A DNA stretch of 64,000 nucleotides from Candolleomyces eurysporus (GCA_027579435.1 JANBPK010000846.1:1-64000), one strand, 5' to 3'; shown: positions 47,673 to 59,760, counted from the stretch's first letter. Notes: a model not told the origin generated them from the sequence alone. Numbers and translations: made by a program.

Positions 47673-47945
47673 AGTCGGAGGAGGGTGATGGTGATGATAG
47701 TGGTGGTTGTAGACGAATTTGTTATTGATCGTGTGGTTCATATCGCGTCCGGATTGGAAGGAATTAAGTTCCTCGATGTTGAAACCCGACGCGCCGAAGA
47801 ACATGTTAAATGAAGGTGAATCAGGATCTGCAGGATGAATTGTTTGTGACCGATGAGGGGATTCTACTGGGAGCATGAGATATTTGAGATCCTCACCCTT
47901 GTCGCCATTGTCTTCGCGCTTTCGTTTCTTTCGAGGCCGACTCAT
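47673..47945 (-). CDS. first exon of a small hypothetical protein (NACHT-leader-like)
   Basis: The frame from ATG at 47945 reads MSRPRKKRKREDNGD (nuclear-signal-like). Further on it has FFGASGFNIEELNSFQSGRD and NHTINNKFVYNHHYHHHHPPP, then a canonical donor (gtaagt) at 47672, giving 91 codons in phase 0. The Asn/His-rich 'GRDM..TINN' stretch resembles leaders I recall in front of NACHT domains in mushroom NLR-like proteins. No NACHT or P-loop follows here. Possible acceptors downstream give only short tails. It may be a truncated remnant. Confidence 0.4.
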
Positions 47946-48497
47946 CGCTTACGGGCACGTGTCGCGACGAAGGCCCCTTTCGTGGATGTATGTGACTAGG
48001 CAGCTCTGGGCAGAGACAAAGGTAACGAAGGCTTGAGAATGACTCGGCGAGGGAGCCGCTTAGGTATATGAATCCAGTCGAAACTGATGTCATGTGGTGT
48101 CCTCATGGGATTCGAATCTTCGAGAACAGGCATAAGCTCCAACTGTCTGCTCTGTTCCCGGGCACACGGTTACATCTATGGCTGTCACCGGCCGTGCCAC
48201 TCGAGGAGCATAAGCGCGCATGAGAGTCTGACTTCGTCCTCGGCGTTCGACAACCTATTGACTATCACCTCTCCGAGTCCCAGTTTGAAATTCCGGTACG
48301 TTCCCTCGCAGAGTTGAATAACAGCTTCTGGTAATTTGCTCAAGGGCCCTATCACTATCCCGCAGCGTCCATAATGTAGAATCTACAGCGTCCGTCTGCA
48401 TAAACGAAGTCCATTGAGTAAACAGCGAAAATGAACACAACATAGTCCGTGCATACCAAATATACCCGAAACCCCAAAAAATACAAGAGCGCTGCCG
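47946..48497. other. intergenic, no gene recognised
   Basis: Upstream region of the minus-strand gene starting at 47945 and 3' flank of the F-box gene. No coding feature is seen. Confidence 0.5.
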
Positions 48498-50211
48498 TCA
48501 TATATTTATCAAAGGCCTCTGGTACGGCTCATCAGCAATGTACAGCGCAGCCAGCGTGCTGCACGTCGAATACACAGGTTGCACAACAACCTGCCGAACG
48601 TCCCGAGGGACGACAAGAGGTCCGGTCGCGTGCCGGAAATCCTTTGCCCCACGTAAATGGAGCTTCTTGATTTTCGGGAAGAACGACAGCAGCTTCAATA
48701 CATTCTCCATATTCTTCTCGCCCTCTAAGCCATTTGGTAAGAGTTCGATTTGGAGGGTGTTCACTGTGGCCAAATCGGTCCGGTATTGGGCCTCGAGCAT
48801 GTTGATGACACCAGGTGAACCATCGGCTTCTTCTTGCGGCGACGAGTCTGAGTCATCCGACGAGGACGATGAAGGGAATGAAACGCCGCGAACACACGAG
48901 AGGGTGAGGGTAATAGCCACGGGCGCTGAAATCTTCTCGTAAAAGTCACGTACGGACTTTACGTGCTGGCATATGGACGAAATCATGACCTGGGCATGTT
49001 GGCCGTACACGATTTCGAATTCTTTGAGGTTGAGCGCCGTCACGGTGCCGAGGATCATATAGTCAATGAGCTGGGGGGGAGAGGGACAGGCTTTGGAGGT
49101 TGCTTGGAGCGAATGGAGTTGAGGTGTCTGGCACCGAGATTGGTTGAGAAGAAAGATGACTGTCAAGGCATACTGAGAGATGCTTGAGGGCAACGAATGG
49201 ACGGAGGCGAGGCATGATGTTTTGTATGACCTTCTCGCCGACGCTCAGGAGTGTCAGCGACTGGAGTCGGGGGACAGTTTGGAGGAGAGTCGGGAACCCG
49301 CGTTGCACAAAATCAGGGGTAGACGAGGAATGGAGAGACACAACCAATTCTGTGAGGGGGGAATAGGCGAGGAGGTCGGACATCCATGAGCTACCTGTGG
49401 GGTGGAAGAAAGAGCTATCAATGTCGAGCTTGCTCACGCGCGGAAGAATTGCTTGCGGAGCGGGTGGGGAGATGGAGGCTTCAGAATGAATCCTGCGATG
49501 CCCATGCTTGCGCGGCTCTTTTTTGCTGAACTTGAACAATCCACACAGAGAGAATATACCGGAAAGGATGGATGAGATCGTGAATCTGCGCGTCGATGGG
49601 GATTTGATAGCCTGGTCCGGGATTGGGAAGGTCCAAGGTTGATCACCAAAGGGTGAACGTTTGGACTTGACCTGTAACAGGCGACACCCCTTCTGGATAA
49701 TATTGTGAACAAGCTCCGCAAGGAGGGGACTGACGTCGGGCGTGGACATCAGCCCGTACTTCAGGCCGGAGAGGTTGAGTGTTACTTTATCCACAGCCTT
49801 CAGCTTCGACAGAAAGAGATTGAGGCGTCGCAAAGCAAACACCCCAGTAATCTCGAGGCGGTCCCTTGACATGGGGGGATACTCCAAGGATCCCACTCCA
49901 AAGTGGCTCGTTGCGGTAGTGAGGCGTATCGTACAATGGAGGTGTTTGATGCGATTAGGAGGTCGGGCACTTGCCAGCAGAGCAGCGAGAGGATCCACTG
50001 GTCTAGCGAACTTTGCATTGACAAGTACCTTCACTTCACAAAAAGCGCTCGGGTCGATGATGTTGTGTCGATGCAGGATGACATCAACGCCAACTGAATT
50101 GAAATAGGTTGATATTGTCGTGCAGTTAAGGATTGCTCCATTGTCGAACTCTTGAAAGATCTTGATCAGGAGCTCTCTGGGCAGAGAATCGAAACCAGAA
50201 GGTCGGGACAT
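48498..50211 (-). CDS. F-box protein
   Basis: Two exons: 50211-49135 and 49070-48498, with donor gtgcca and acceptor cccccccag, giving 549 aa. This join removes a premature stop just after SLSLSPPAH. Residues 6-45 (FDSLPRELLIKIFQEFD, ILNCTTISTYFNSV) are an F-box that binds Skp1 in SCF ubiquitin ligases. The remainder has irregular leucine-rich segments (LRLEITGVFALRRLNLFLS-type; LPRVSKLDIDSSFF; LKHLSVCLDSHL; IKKLHLRGAK) as in mushroom F-box/LRR-like proteins. A Ser/Asp/Glu-rich insertion lies near residues 430-455. The target is unknown. It sits between the two arms of the P450 array with no obvious link to it. Confidence 0.75.
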
Positions 50212-50662
50212 AGTCCTGTGTGTAGCCGGTCAGAGTAAGACGACAGAAAATATTGGTCAGAGAGCACACTAACTCAGTTTATGGGGCATCAAGAACCGTT
50301 TCGTTCAGGACGTCACAGCCCAAGATTCGAACGCCTGACGGTGGTGGGCGTAGGAAAGGTGAATTCGCGCAACCCCTCCGCTGGGATGGAAGGCGGGTAA
50401 AACCAAACACGCTGCATTTCTCCTGGCAAGGTATTTAAGGGGCCGGGTCGGCGCTGTCCAGGGTCGGCCGTATTCCTCTTGCTGAAACGTCAGTACTCGG
50501 CTCTTCACGAAATCACAAACCTGTGCGGAGAGCGCCCCTCAACCCAAAAAGGAAATATCGCCCGATACCGCCGGACAGCACGGCGGCAGATGCCGGCCCG
50601 TGCCTTGATTGGGCAGCCTTCATCATAGTGGCGCCCGCTACCTACCACCACCACCAAGCGAA
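50212..50662. other. divergent intergenic region
   Basis: Between the F-box gene (minus) and the dioxygenase gene (plus), so it carries both promoters. No gene is seen. Confidence 0.5.
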
Positions 50663-52173
50663 ATGCCTGAATATCTGACGCAGGATCAAATCGACAAGGC
50701 ATGAACCAACCCAGGACCCTTTGTGCTGGAACTCCGGCTGACTTTCATGTGTCATTTTCCGACTGACAGTTTAATCGAGATGGGTAAGTGCTCCAAGTTA
50801 GCTACGATATCTGCAGACCTGAACATTGCATTGGGGACGCTAGCTATCTCGTAATTCCCTCATTTCTCTCAGAGAACGAAGCGAATGAGCTTCTGCAGCG
50901 CTCCAAGTCGCTTCTGGATCAATTCGACCCAGCAACCCACCCTATGGTATGTCTGTCTCCTTAGAGTAGATGGGCATGAGACTCACACCTCACCCAGACC
51001 AAGTTCACAACAGGAGACGATGACCATGTTGGAGATGACTACTTCTTGGACTCCGGTGATAAGATGTATGACATCTCCCCACGTCTTGTCAGGGAAAGCT
51101 GTTGAACACTCGGTTCATCCATTTCAGCCGTTACTTCCTCGAACCGGACGCCGTAGATAAGGACGGGAGGCTGAATCGAGACAAACAGAAAGCCGTCAAC
51201 AAGATCGGTCATGGTGTGTGCAATGTCACTTTTACGGACAAAAGAATCTCCCTTGTTTATGACGCCCCTCGTCAGGTCTGCATGAGTTGGACCCAGCATT
51301 TCGACGGGTGACACTCGAGAACGAACGACTGCGCTCGATCGTTCGGGACCTCAAGTTCCATCATGATCCCGTAGGTGAGCCACCGAGTTTTTTCACTTCG
51401 CTAGGTCATGTTTACAAAGCCGCTTCAAAGCTTTACAATCTATGGTAATCACCAAACAGCAACAGATTGGCGGGGAAGGTACGTCTAAATCACGTCGCAT
51501 TCAACACCCGGCATTCGTGCTCATCAAGTATCACAGTTCCTGAGCATAATGATTCGTACGTCCGTTCATTGCGTTTCACAAGATGCGTTACTGAACTGAA
51601 CTTTCAAGGACTTTCCTTGTAAGTTCGTCTTCTACCCACTGGACCCCGACTGATTTTTCTGCCGCGTGCAGTACACCAATCCACCGTCTGCCTTAGGATT
51701 CTGGATTGCACTTGAGAAGTGCACAGCGTCAAATGGCGCACTGTCCTTCTTGCCAGGTTCTCAGAAGACTAGTCCAATAACTAAACGATTCGTACGTCTC
51801 GGTCCAGGTAAGGGTACCGGATTCGAGTCTTTGGTTTCCCCAGAAGAAGAGAAAGCCGCCCAAGAGCGGCCGAAGGGAGAGTACATTATGGAAACCTGCG
51901 AGCCAGGTGAGAGGACCCGACCCAGAATTTCCTCTGAATGTTCTACCCGCTCAACTCTGTCGCATTCCAATTACAGGGGATTTGGTGCTCATCCATGGTT
52001 CTGTGCTTCATAAGTCTGAACGCAACACGAGTCCCAATACCAGATTCGCCTATACCTTCCACATGGTTGAATCTCCTCCTTACGCCAAGTATGACGAGAA
52101 GAACTGGCTTCAGCCAACCAAGGCGATGCCTTTCTCTAGAGTCCTTCCTCCAGGCGAGATCGCCGTATTTTGA
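50663..52173 (+). CDS. phytanoyl-CoA dioxygenase family protein (PHYHD1-like)
   Basis: The exons reconstruct as MPEYLTQDQIDK (50663-50698), FNRDG (14-nt exon 50770-50783), YLVIPSFLSENEANELLQRS, and so on. The first intron has a GC donor (AAG|gcatga). Family marks are YFLDSGDKIRYFLEPDA, NKIGHGLHELDPAF, LKFHHDPQQIGGEVPEHND (HxD iron ligands), FLYTNPPSALGFWIALEKCT, GALSFLPGSQ, and DLVLIHGSVLHKSERNTS (distal His and the Arg-type 2-oxoglutarate site). A 10-nt exon (51609-51618) supplies S-T-F-L between two introns. By family it is a non-heme Fe(II)/2-oxoglutarate oxygenase; the substrate is unknown. About 290 aa, normal for PHYHD1. It may act with the nearby P450s, but proximity is the only evidence. 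Confidence 0.88.
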
Positions 52174-52537
52174 CGAGGCATGAATAATTTGTGGATCCCT
52201 TGGCAACATGATGTATTTTGGCCCCGATAGCTCGAGCACCACCTAAATGAATTAAGTTTGCAAACGAATTTTTTTNACCCACCGGTTTTTGAGTGCATTG
52301 TGTCATGAAAAATTCACCCTAAAATGACATCGTTGATACTCCACCGCTATCATCACGCCTGTGCAGAGGTGTTTTTGTCCCATTCCTTTGGGTTGGTTAC
52401 CGCCACCAGTTTCCTTCCAGTCCCCCGTAGTTCTCCTCGTTTGCATCTATACTGCTGGGGCAGGACAAGACGTTTTACTATCTCTCCCTCATTCTCAGTG
52501 ACGTTCTTTATTCTTCTGGTCTTTCCTTTCAACTACC
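52174..52537. other. intergenic; putative promoter of secreted gene
   Basis: No gene. An N at 52276 follows a T run. Pyrimidine-rich DNA precedes the next start. Confidence 0.5.
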
Positions 52538-53799
52538 ATGCACCGACGTTTTGAGTTTGCGCTCACAATGGCGACCTGGGCCTTCTTTCTCCTCGGGTCG
52601 TGTGTAAAGGGTGAAAAGCATGTAATTCGTTTTGACAACAGGTGTGTGTTTACCTCACTCTTGATTAGAGGGCCGTATGATTTCGAGCCTCGCGCTAGAT
52701 GTGGATTTGGCGAGGTATGTAGTCAAATTCTCAACGAAAGGAGGCCGGAAACCCTAACCGCTAGTAATGACGTCCATAGCCTCGACTCATTCAGAAAGGT
52801 CTTGTCCCGGGGAGAGGACTATGTCAGTGACGGACCTTTCTGGGCTGGGATAGCGTATGTCTTCTCCACAACATTGTTCCAAGTGGTTCACGCTAACACG
52901 AACCCCGGGACTGTTCTCTTAGGTATCTACAAACAGGTGCGTTCGACTTTGCCATTGTCGACTCTCCTACTTTCTCATAACCCTTTCTAGGAGACTGTTT
53001 GCTGAACGGAGAGGGCTGTACTCTCGTTGAGATGAGTTTGGCTAACCCTACTTGTGCGGGATGTGGGTCGAGTGCCGATATTTCACTCATACCTCCGTGA
53101 GCTCTCTCCTTGACTTATTTCAGTAACCCGTCGAGCTGATGGCGACGAAGGCTGGAGTATTCCGTACCTGCGACGTTCAGGTGAGTTCTTTCTCTAGATT
53201 CGCCATTAGCTCTCGCAGGCTAACCTCGCAAACCTTCTGGTATAGCTATTTCGGAGGATGCGATGGGCACGGAGCGACATGTACGTTTGACATGATCCAT
53301 GCTCGGTTTAAGATCGCAAACGAACTCTTTCTAGGCGCGTCCAAGAACTGCAAAACAGCATTCTTCGTCCCGGACGACAACCATGTTCAAGTCCAATGTC
53401 AAGAAAATAATGTCAGTTTCCTGAGAGCTCCTTCAAATAAGCTCGGTTTTGGGCTAATCGTGTCTTTGAACGATATCACAGGCCAATCTCCTTATAACCT
53501 TCTGTAGCCGTGGCTCAAGTTCCCCCTCGTTTTCGTCCTCGCGATCGACGTCGACTCGCGTCGCGACTGCTGGAACTTCGAGTGCCACCTCGACGCACAG
53601 CTTACAAGGCGATCCTGTCCACACGTCCACTTCTCTTCCTGCATCAAGTACCTTGTCCAGTGCCGACACCGGTGCACTATTGGGTGATGCGAACTCGAAT
53701 GCACCCAAGTGCAGTCGGAAGAGGTCAGAGCGCAGAGCGCTAGCTTTACGAAAACGATCGCTTCACTTCCATCGAGTCCTGAAACAGAACCGCAAATAA
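52538..53799 (+). CDS. secreted glycopeptide-type protein, cysteine-rich
   Basis: The start is at 52538 or the in-frame ATG 52568, which gives a shorter signal peptide (MATWAFFLLGSCVKG). Splicing reconstructs HVIRFDNR-CGFGE, VLSRGEDYVSDGPFWAGIAY, LQTGDCLLNGEGCTLVEM, NPTCAGCGSSADISLIPP, FWYSYFGGCDGHGATC, HVQVQCQENN and ANLLITFC, then a long Ser/Thr-rich region and a basic tail ending LKQNRK at 53799. The FDNRCG, NGEGCT..E and GCDG..ATCT pattern matches a small secreted family I recall as 'glycopeptide' in basidiomycete annotations. It is probably extracellular or wall-associated and its function is unknown. A decayed copy lies at about 61306-61480 beside array P450 gene 5. Confidence 0.7.
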
Positions 53800-54138
53800 C
53801 GTAGACGCGGGTCGAACTTCACTTAAATTTCCGTGTATTCTGGCATCTACGCGGCTGGTGCGAGCGGAATGTGAAATATGCATGTACAAGGTGACGGTGC
53901 TCGTTAGCTAAACTCGAAGTGCATTTCCCGTGTGCTCCAAAGCCCACCGTTCGGTCACCTTTTCTAGGTGAAGTCACCGCCGAAAAGTGCAGGCTGGGTC
54001 ACCTCGATGCATTTCTCTCAAAGTCGCCAAGTTTGAGATTGAACAATTGAATTGTCGAGGTCGGTCAGACCAAAGCGAAAATGAATTGAAGGCTCGGGAT
54101 ATCATACATGTAGCGTTGAAATTTTCTTGTTTCATTTA
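53800..54138. other. 3' flank shared with other P450 copies
   Basis: No gene. 54024-54110 (gtcgccaagtttgagattg ... accaaagcgaaaat) is homologous to 61895-61990 beside gene 5. Confidence 0.6.
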
Positions 54139-56397
54139 CTAGTGTAATGAGTCTTGGTCCTGCAATACAGAAGCCCGAATCAACTCTGCCTTTTTCTCTG
54201 ACCGTGGCTTGAACACGCATCTATAAGGCTTAGGCATGCTGTCGGAAAGGAAGAACATCAGAATTATACAACTTGATCAACAAAGAGCCAAATCGGACGC
54301 ACACGCTGAGACCAGCCTCGTACTCATGAGTCAACTCGACTGTCCTTTCTACTTCCTCTCCCGAAGGAAGAGTCACCTTCTCCTTGGCTTTCTCGATACC
54401 GAACGTGGCGATGATGGATGCTATCGAGAGCCACAGAAACTCAAAGGCGATGAACCTTCCTGGACAAATTCTGCGACCGAATCCAAAGCATGCATGCCCG
54501 GGGTCGCGAGCGCGTGAGTAGTCGAGTTTTCCCGTTTCAGGATCTATGAATCGGTCGGGTTTGAATTCGAAAGGGTCAGCATAGACATTTTCGTCGTGAA
54601 GCATTGCCCTAAAATACAGACCCATAATGTTTGAATCTCAGGAAAATCTGAGTGAATGCTGACAGGCTCTCACTCACCATTGATTTGCGATTACGATTGC
54701 GCCTGCGGGGAGACGGTAGCCATTATATTCGTCATCCGTGGAGAGAGCGTGTGGGACTCCTGAACAAAAAGGGATAAGCCAATGAGGTCGTATCCAACCA
54801 TGACAACGACCCACCAAACGGGGTGGCGCCCCTCCAGCGAAGCGCCTCCTTCACGATGGCTGTTATGTAGGGAAGGGATGGCTCATCATCGAGATCAGGT
54901 AGATGTCCAGGTTTCACAACGCCGTCAATCTGTGCTTGTGCCTTATTCAGGACTTCAGGGTGCTCCAGAAGAGCTAGGACACAGCTCGCCAGCGTTGAGA
55001 CAGTCTGTGTACTACCCGGTTAGCCAAAGAAAAGCTGTTGAAGACTTCCAGAGTGTTCTCACCGTGTCGGACGCACCTGAAACCGGGATGTCAAGGGTGG
55101 TCAATGGGTCGGCGTCGTATCCGAGAAACTGACTGTTTACCTGCATACAAAACAGCTAGGGTATTCCGAAGCACATCTTCCGTAAACACATCGCCTTGTT
55201 CACCGGCTTCGATTTTCTCCAGGTTTGTCTGTAGAATCGAAACAGTGGGATTCCCATATTCCTATGAAAAGGCAATTGTAAGTGTTGCTGACTCCCGAGG
55301 CCAGGAGAGAGAAATAGATAATACCCACAAGTCGCCTTCGTGCATCTGCATAGGGAATTTCCACCATCGCTCTGGTCATTTTATACCATTCGCGAGCCTT
55401 GTGCTTGAAGGACGCGCCAGGAAACCAGGCCGGGACATACTTCAAAATGGGAATAGTGTCGACAAGAAACGCTCCAGGAACTCCAGCAATGATCACTCCC
55501 TGATTTGCGTCTTCGGCGAGCTTAATATAAGGATCGTTCTCTTGTTGTATTTGGATGCCATACGCAACGGACAGAATTGACTCTGCTGCAAGCCTGTAGT
55601 TGCCAGTCGTGAGAAGGAGATGGTGTCAGCTCGAGACCAAACTCACTGCCTGAAATGAGGGATTAAATTCCCATCGTCTCGATCATCCAAGAGACGCTTT
55701 AAGAGATTTCGCGTTGCCTGGGCTAGGTGAGGTCTGTATTGCTTTACAGCTGTCGCTTGCAGAGATTGGTGGGCCAATTGTCGATGCTTGCGCCTATCAA
55801 AGTATCAAGTCATAGGTTTCTTCGAGACGGCATATTTACGCACCAGACCCCGCCTGATCGATATCCGAATGAAATGTCAATTTGGCGAGTTTAACAGAAC
55901 GAGGAAGTATTACCATAATCCATCAAGCCAAGATTGAAGTCCTGGCCCATGAGTTCCGTCAACATGACCATGCGTGGTCTATAATGTCCAAAAATGTTAG
56001 TGTCAAGGACTGACATCGTCTGGCCTGAAATCATCTCCACCTGCCAGAGTACAACGAGGACCTCGTTTCTAGAAGATCCACGGCAGCCTCGCATTTGTCC
56101 AATACGATAATATGAGTCCCTGCTGCCTGTAAATGGATAATATTTGTGTCTGCCAGTGTTGAAGAGTCACTAAGTAGTACAAAGGCATGCGAAGAGCCGA
56201 CGCAGCTTACTGAGCTCAGTCGACCATTCATGATACTTGATCCATTGGAGCTCAGAAGGTATTTGGAACAGGTTTCCAACCAATGGCAGCCCTTTTGGAC
56301 CAGGAGGAAGTGGCAGAGAAGGCTTTCGACACCTGTTGATCGTGTAGAGAAGCACTCCAGTAGCAAGAACTGCAAAGAAATCGATATATGTTGCCAT
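54139..56397 (-). CDS. cytochrome P450, array gene 3
   Basis: Reads right to left from MATYIDFFAVLATGVLLYTI (56397). Hinge LPLPPGPKGLPLVGN; I-helix AGASDT-TVSTL; KEALRWRGATPFG (ExxR); NPFEF-type PERF region DPFEFKPDRFIDP; heme loop FGFGRRICPGRFIA. Intron positions equal those of genes 1 and 2 and every junction I checked is in phase, ending DQDSLH at 54139. The helix-C entry reads DYGGVWRKHRQL instead of the YGDFWRKHRRL of its sisters, a possible functional difference near the heme propionate contact. The copy looks complete. Confidence 0.9.
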
Positions 56398-56882
56398 TGA
56401 GCGGACTGGAATATCTTGTGAGAGCGAATCCGGAAGGGCCTATCTCTTCACATTTGAACGCAATCAAGCCTCTTTTAAACACTTATGGGCACCCCACATC
56501 TGTCAAAAAAGCGGATCAATCCTGTATTTCAATACACCTCTACACGATTTTTACGACAGAGCCTGTCAAGTGGACTATTGTCGTAGCCTGAAATGTGCCC
56601 ATTCCGGAAAAGTGCAGAGGCAACGCCCAGATTTTCGGGTAGAGAAAACTCTCGCATCGTCACCTGGTATACCTAACCAGATATGGACAGGCACAACAAG
56701 CGACTCGAGCAGCAGGATAGAGAAACCCCCGCAATTCTTCACCTTGATAACGCTCTTGACTTACTCGAGGAATGGAAGCCAACAGTTGATATATAATCGA
56801 GCGTCATAGACTGTCTGTGTATTTATAAATCGAACGCTCGGACTACCTTACATGTAGCGTTTACATTTCCTCCTTTCATTTA
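56398..56882. other. intergenic; conserved promoter of P450 gene 3
   Basis: Contains the conserved upstream block, including cctcttttaaacac at about 56469-56482, about 75 bp before the gene 3 ATG on the minus strand, and tgcccattccggaaaagtgc at about 56596. No gene. Confidence 0.65.
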
Positions 56883-59153
56883 CTAGCGTAATAAGTCTTG
56901 GCCCTGCAATACTGAAGCACGTATCAACTTTGCCTTTGCCTCTGATCGCGGCTTGAACACACATCTAAAAGGTTTAGGCGTCCTGTCAGAAAGGAAGAAG
57001 GTCAGAATTATACAACTTGAACGACAGGACCAAATTGAACTCACGCGACGAAAGCAGAATCGTATTCATGAGTCAACTCGACTGTCCTTTCCACTTCCTC
57101 TCCTGAGGGAAGAGTCACCTTCTCCTTGGCTTTCTCGATGTTGAAGGTGGCGATGAGGGATGCTATTGTCAGCCACAGAGACTCAAAGGCCATAAACCTT
57201 CCTGGACAAATTCTGCGGCCGAATCCGAAGCATGCATGCCCGGGGTCGCGAGCCCGTGAGTAGTCGATTCTTCCCGTTTCGGGATCTATGAATCGGTCGG
57301 GCTTGAATTCGAAAGGGTCAGCATAGACATTTTCGTCGTGAAGCATTGCCCTAAAGCGCAGACCCATAACGTTTGAGTGTTCCAGGAATCTTAGAAAGCC
57401 CGAGTAGATGCTGACAGACATCACTCACCATTCGTTTACAATGACAATTGCGCCTGCCGGGAGACGGTAGCCTTTATACACGTCATCCGTAGAGAGAGCG
57501 TGCGGGACCCCTGAACGAGAACCGCATAAGTCGATGAGATCGTATCCAAACATGAAAATGACCCACCGAACGGAGTGACTTCCCTCCAGCGAAGTGCCTC
57601 CTTCACGATGGCTGTTATGTAGGGAAGGGATGGCTCGTCATCGAGATCGGGGAGATGTCCAGGCTTCACAACGCTGTCAATCTGCACTTGTGCCTTTCTC
57701 AGGACCTCGGGGTGCTCCAGAAGACCCAAAATGCAGGTCCCCATCGTTGAGACGGTCTGTGTACTACCCAGTTAGTCAAAGAAAGTTGCTGAAGACCTGA
57801 AAAGTGTTCTCACCGTGTCAGATCCACCTGGAAACCGGTGTGTCGAGGGAAGTCAATGGGTTCGGCATCGTAAACCGAGAGACTGACCATTTACCTGAAT
57901 ACATAGCAGCTAGGGTATTCTGAAGTACATCTTCCGTAAATGCATCGTCCTTTTCACCAGCTTCGATTTTCTGCAAATTTGTCCGTAGAATCGAAACAGT
58001 GGAATTCCCAGATTCCTGCGAAAAGGCTATTGTAAGTGTTGCTGACTCCGGAAGTTAGGCGGCGCCAGAAGAGAAACATATGATACCCACAATTCGCCTT
58101 TTTGCATCTGCATAAGGAACTTCCACCATTGCTCTGGTCATTTTATACCATTCGCGAGCCTTCCGCTTGAAGGACGCGCCGGGAAACCAGGCCGGAACAT
58201 ATTTCAAAATGGGAATAGTGTCGACAAGAAACGCTCCAGGGACTCCAGCAATGATCGCTCCCTGATTTGCCTCTTCGGAGAGCTTGATATATGGATCATT
58301 CTCCTGTTGTATTTCAATGCCATACGCAACGGATAGAATTGTCTCTGCTGTGAGCCTGTACACGATCGTAAGCTGTGAGAAGGAGACGGCGCCAGCTCAA
58401 AACCAAACTCACTGCCTGAGATGAGGGATTAGGTTTCCATCATCTCGATCATCCAAGAGACGCTTCAAGAGGTTCCGCGTTGCCTGGGTCAGGTGAGGTC
58501 TGTATTGCTTGATAGCCGTCGTTTGCAGAGACGTTTGGGCCAGTCGTCGATGCTTGCGCCTATCAAAGTATCAAATCATAGATTGCTTCGAGACGGCATT
58601 TCTACACACCAATAATCGCCTGATTGATATCCGAATGAAGCTTCAATTTGGTGAGCCTAACGGGATGAGAAATTTGCTCACCGTAATATCGAAAGCCAAA
58701 ATTGAAGTCCCAGCCCATGAGTTCCATTACCATAACCATGCGTGGTCTACAATGTGAAAGATTGTCAGTGTTAAGGACTGACACCATCCGACGTGAAATC
58801 ATTTCCACCTGCCAGAATACAACGAGGACCTCGTTTCTAGAAGGTCCGCGGCAGCATTATAGTTGTCCAATACGATTATATGAGTCCCTGCCACCTGTAA
58901 ATGGAGAACATCGGTGTCTGTCGAAGGGTCACTAAGCAGTAAAATGGCATGCGGGAAGTTGCTTACTGAGCTCAGTCGACCATTCATGGTACTTCATCCA
59001 TTGGAGCTCAGAGGGCATTTGGAACAGGTTCCCAACCAACGGCAGCCCTTTCGGACCAGGAGGAAGCGGTAGAGAGGGCTTTCGACGCCTGTTGATCATG
59101 TAGAGAAGCGCTCCGGTCACGAAAATCGCAAGGAAATCAATGTATGTTCCCAT
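56883..59153 (-). CDS. cytochrome P450, array gene 4
   Basis: Reads right to left from MGTYIDFLAIFVTGALLYMI (59153). Hinge LPLPPGPKGLPLVGN; RYYGDYWRKHRRLAQ; exon TAETILSVAYGIEIQQEND; I-helix SGGSDT (Ser instead of Ala at the first position); KEALRWREVTPFG; heme loop FGFGRRICPGRFMA; end QGQDLLR at 56883. The splice pattern matches the other copies and no disabling change was found. It is probably ER-bound like its sisters. Confidence 0.9.
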
Positions 59154-59430
59154 TGGGCAGACTGGGAATTGTTAGCGAGAACGAGAGGGCTTATTTCTTC
59201 ATAGTCAAGCTCAGTCAAGCCTCTTTTAAACACATGTGGGCACCCATTTCTGTCAAAAAGGGGTCAAACCTGCATTCCCGTTCCACCACGATCAGGAGGT
59301 TCGCCCAATACAATTTGACCTTGATACGCGAGATAGCCATCGTCGTAGCTCGGAACGTGGGCCCTTCTAGACAAGTGCAGAGGCAACACCTAATCATCAC
59401 CTGTTATATCCGTAACCAGATACATGGGAG
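59154..59430 (-). promoter_or_regulatory. promoter region of P450 gene 4
   Basis: Homologous to the DNA before gene 2, in the opposite orientation. It has cctcttttaaacacatgtgg at 59219-59238 (TTTAAA about 73 bp before the ATG), ggtcaaacctgcattcccgt at about 59262, and ttgacc and cgtcgtagctcggaacgtgg further upstream. Confidence 0.65.
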
Positions 59431-59760
59431 CGGCACGACAAGTGAACGCCTGTTGATCGTTTAGAGAAGCGAAAAACGCTAGGGAGACTGTAAAGCCTCG
59501 GTGGCGAGAAGGGGGGGNTGGCTCTCTCTTCACCTAAACGCAGTCGGGCCTTTCTTGAACACACGTGGCAACCCCATGTCTGTTCAAAAGGGGTCAACCC
59601 TGGTAAAGTTCCATAGCAGACAGCAGGTGTGGTCGAAAACGGTGGCCTGAACTTTGAAGTAGCGCACCTAGGTTTGAGACACGCCGTGTAGTCATGGCCG
59701 GAAACCCATTCAGGCGAAGCGTGCAGGCGATTTCCTTCCAATTTTGAATTTGCCATCATC
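59431..59760 (-). pseudogene. relic: promoter and first-exon remnant of a lost P450 copy
   Basis: On the minus strand, 59760 to 59500 matches the DNA upstream of array gene 1 (ccggccatgactacacggcg; ttcaaagttcaggcc; the cccctt run with N at 59518; caccgaggctttacagtct). It then runs directly into cgcttctctaaacgatcaac aggcg (59472-59447), the equivalent of codons ~18-26 of P450 exon 1. The ATG and first ~17 codons are missing and nothing of the rest remains before the promoter of gene 4 begins. Confidence 0.7.

Noticed and set aside
48100..48130. tRNA T-arm-like gattcgaat words near 48.1 kb and 50.3 kb
   Set aside because: No pairing acceptor, D or anticodon arms nearby.
40931..53799. Calling the P450s, dioxygenase and secreted gene a defined biosynthetic pathway
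   Set aside because: There is no synthase, terpene cyclase or transporter in the window; proximity alone does not establish a pathway.
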